Source of the DNA: Streptomyces beijiangensis
GTDB lineage: Bacteria; Actinomycetota; Actinomycetes; Streptomycetales; Streptomycetaceae
DNA: 41,671 bases
NCBI RefSeq assembly: GCF_017315755.1
Contig: NZ_JAFLRJ010000017.1
Location: 1-41,671 of the forward strand
Direction of reading: 5' to 3'
Within the stretch, counting starts at the first letter, position 1, and every line of letters begins with the position of its first letter. Below the pieces are notes generated by a model. That model was not told where the DNA came from, did not search any database, and saw nothing but the letters and a program-made list of their open reading frames with translations. Both the position numbers and the translations under genes were made by a program. This document shows, in pieces, positions 41,463-41,671 of this stretch.

Positions 41463-41671
41463 TGGCCGACGAGCGGTACGAGTGGCTTGACAAGGACGCG
41501 GCGGAGCGGATGTTCCGCGGCGAGCCGGTCGGGCCCGTCGACGATCACGCCCGCGCACAGGCCGCGCGGCTGCGCGCCGCGCTGGGCGATGTGTCGGCGC
41601 AGTACGGTGCGAGCGGACGTACGGATCGCCAACTGCCGGGCGAGCAAGCCGCGTTGGCGGCTTTCAGGGAG
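41462..41671 (+). CDS. Partner protein of the ECF sigma factor (5' part only)
   Basis: Seventy residues are present before the window ends. They begin ADERYEWLDKDAAERMFRGEP and include a coiled, Ala- and Arg-rich stretch (DDHARAQAARLRAALGDVSA) and GEQAALAAFRE. The same kind of protein follows ECF sigma genes in other Streptomyces. A membrane or anti-sigma role is plausible, but neither a membrane segment nor a zinc motif is visible in the part shown. The overlap with the sigma gene stop (one base) supports a functional pair. Confidence 0.65.
   Translation, partial: MADERYEWLDKDAAERMFRGEPVGPVDDHARAQAARLRAALGDVSAQYGASGRTDRQLPGEQAALAAFRE

Overview
The window is very GC-rich (third codon positions almost all G or C), uses many GTG starts, and carries ECF sigma factors, a DUF5753-type HTH gene, DUF6879 and DUF4328 genes and an NsdA-like regulator. 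All of this points to a Streptomyces chromosome. The order trpS ... D,D-carboxypeptidase ... sdhCDAB ... secreted hexosaminidase matches, from memory, the conserved core of S. coelicolor (around SCO4839-SCO4860). No rRNA, tRNA, CRISPR array, insertion sequence or intact prophage gene was recognised.

Layout. 1-2415: an ECF sigma factor cut by the left edge, divergent trpS, and a 2'-5' RNA ligase-like protein. 2434-5804: a four-gene ABC importer operon (lipoprotein, two permeases, ATPase), with a plausible promoter and operator upstream. 5805-6542: gene debris, including a frameshifted PIN-domain relic. 6543-11654: an envelope-sugar locus with dprE2 and dprE1 on the minus strand and, divergently, a PAP2 phosphatase, a UbiA-type phosphoribosyltransferase, a GtrA protein and a YihY protein. 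Together these resemble the mycobacterial route to polyprenyl-phosphoryl arabinose. 11602-17085: a D,D-carboxypeptidase, a small membrane protein, an orphan peptide-type binding protein and a two-component system.

17240-24610: a regulated transport block. It holds an MMPL exporter with an added C-terminal domain, a three-gene operon (membrane protein, DCC thiol protein, TetR) with paired palindromic operators, an MFS exporter divergent from a MarR gene across a long palindrome, and an SMP-30 lactonase divergent from an Lrp/AsnC regulator. 24628-29749: an unknown protein, the succinate dehydrogenase operon (sdhC-sdhD-sdhA-sdhB) closed by a strong hairpin, and an OHCU decarboxylase. 29974-38214: a GH20 hexosaminidase, two DUF4328 paralogues, an unknown protein, a DHA2 drug exporter, an NsdA-like regulator and a UDP-glucose dehydrogenase-type enzyme. 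38227-41671: an unknown protein divergent from a small-protein/DUF6879/HTH-DUF5753 module, then a second ECF sigma factor overlapping a partner gene cut by the right edge.

No wholly new system is proven here. The best candidates for a second look are the arabinose-donor locus in a genus without arabinogalactan (with a DprE1 that lacks the benzothiazinone-target cysteine), the DUF6879/HTH module, the Tat-like motif inside a predicted DNA-binding protein, and the self-contained TetR and MarR operator architectures. Starts were reassigned wherever an upstream extension ran into a neighbouring gene. Several genes (MFS 22455, MarR 22543, Lrp 24167, carboxypeptidase 12831) appear leaderless, with a TANNNT -10 box 6-7 bases before the start codon.
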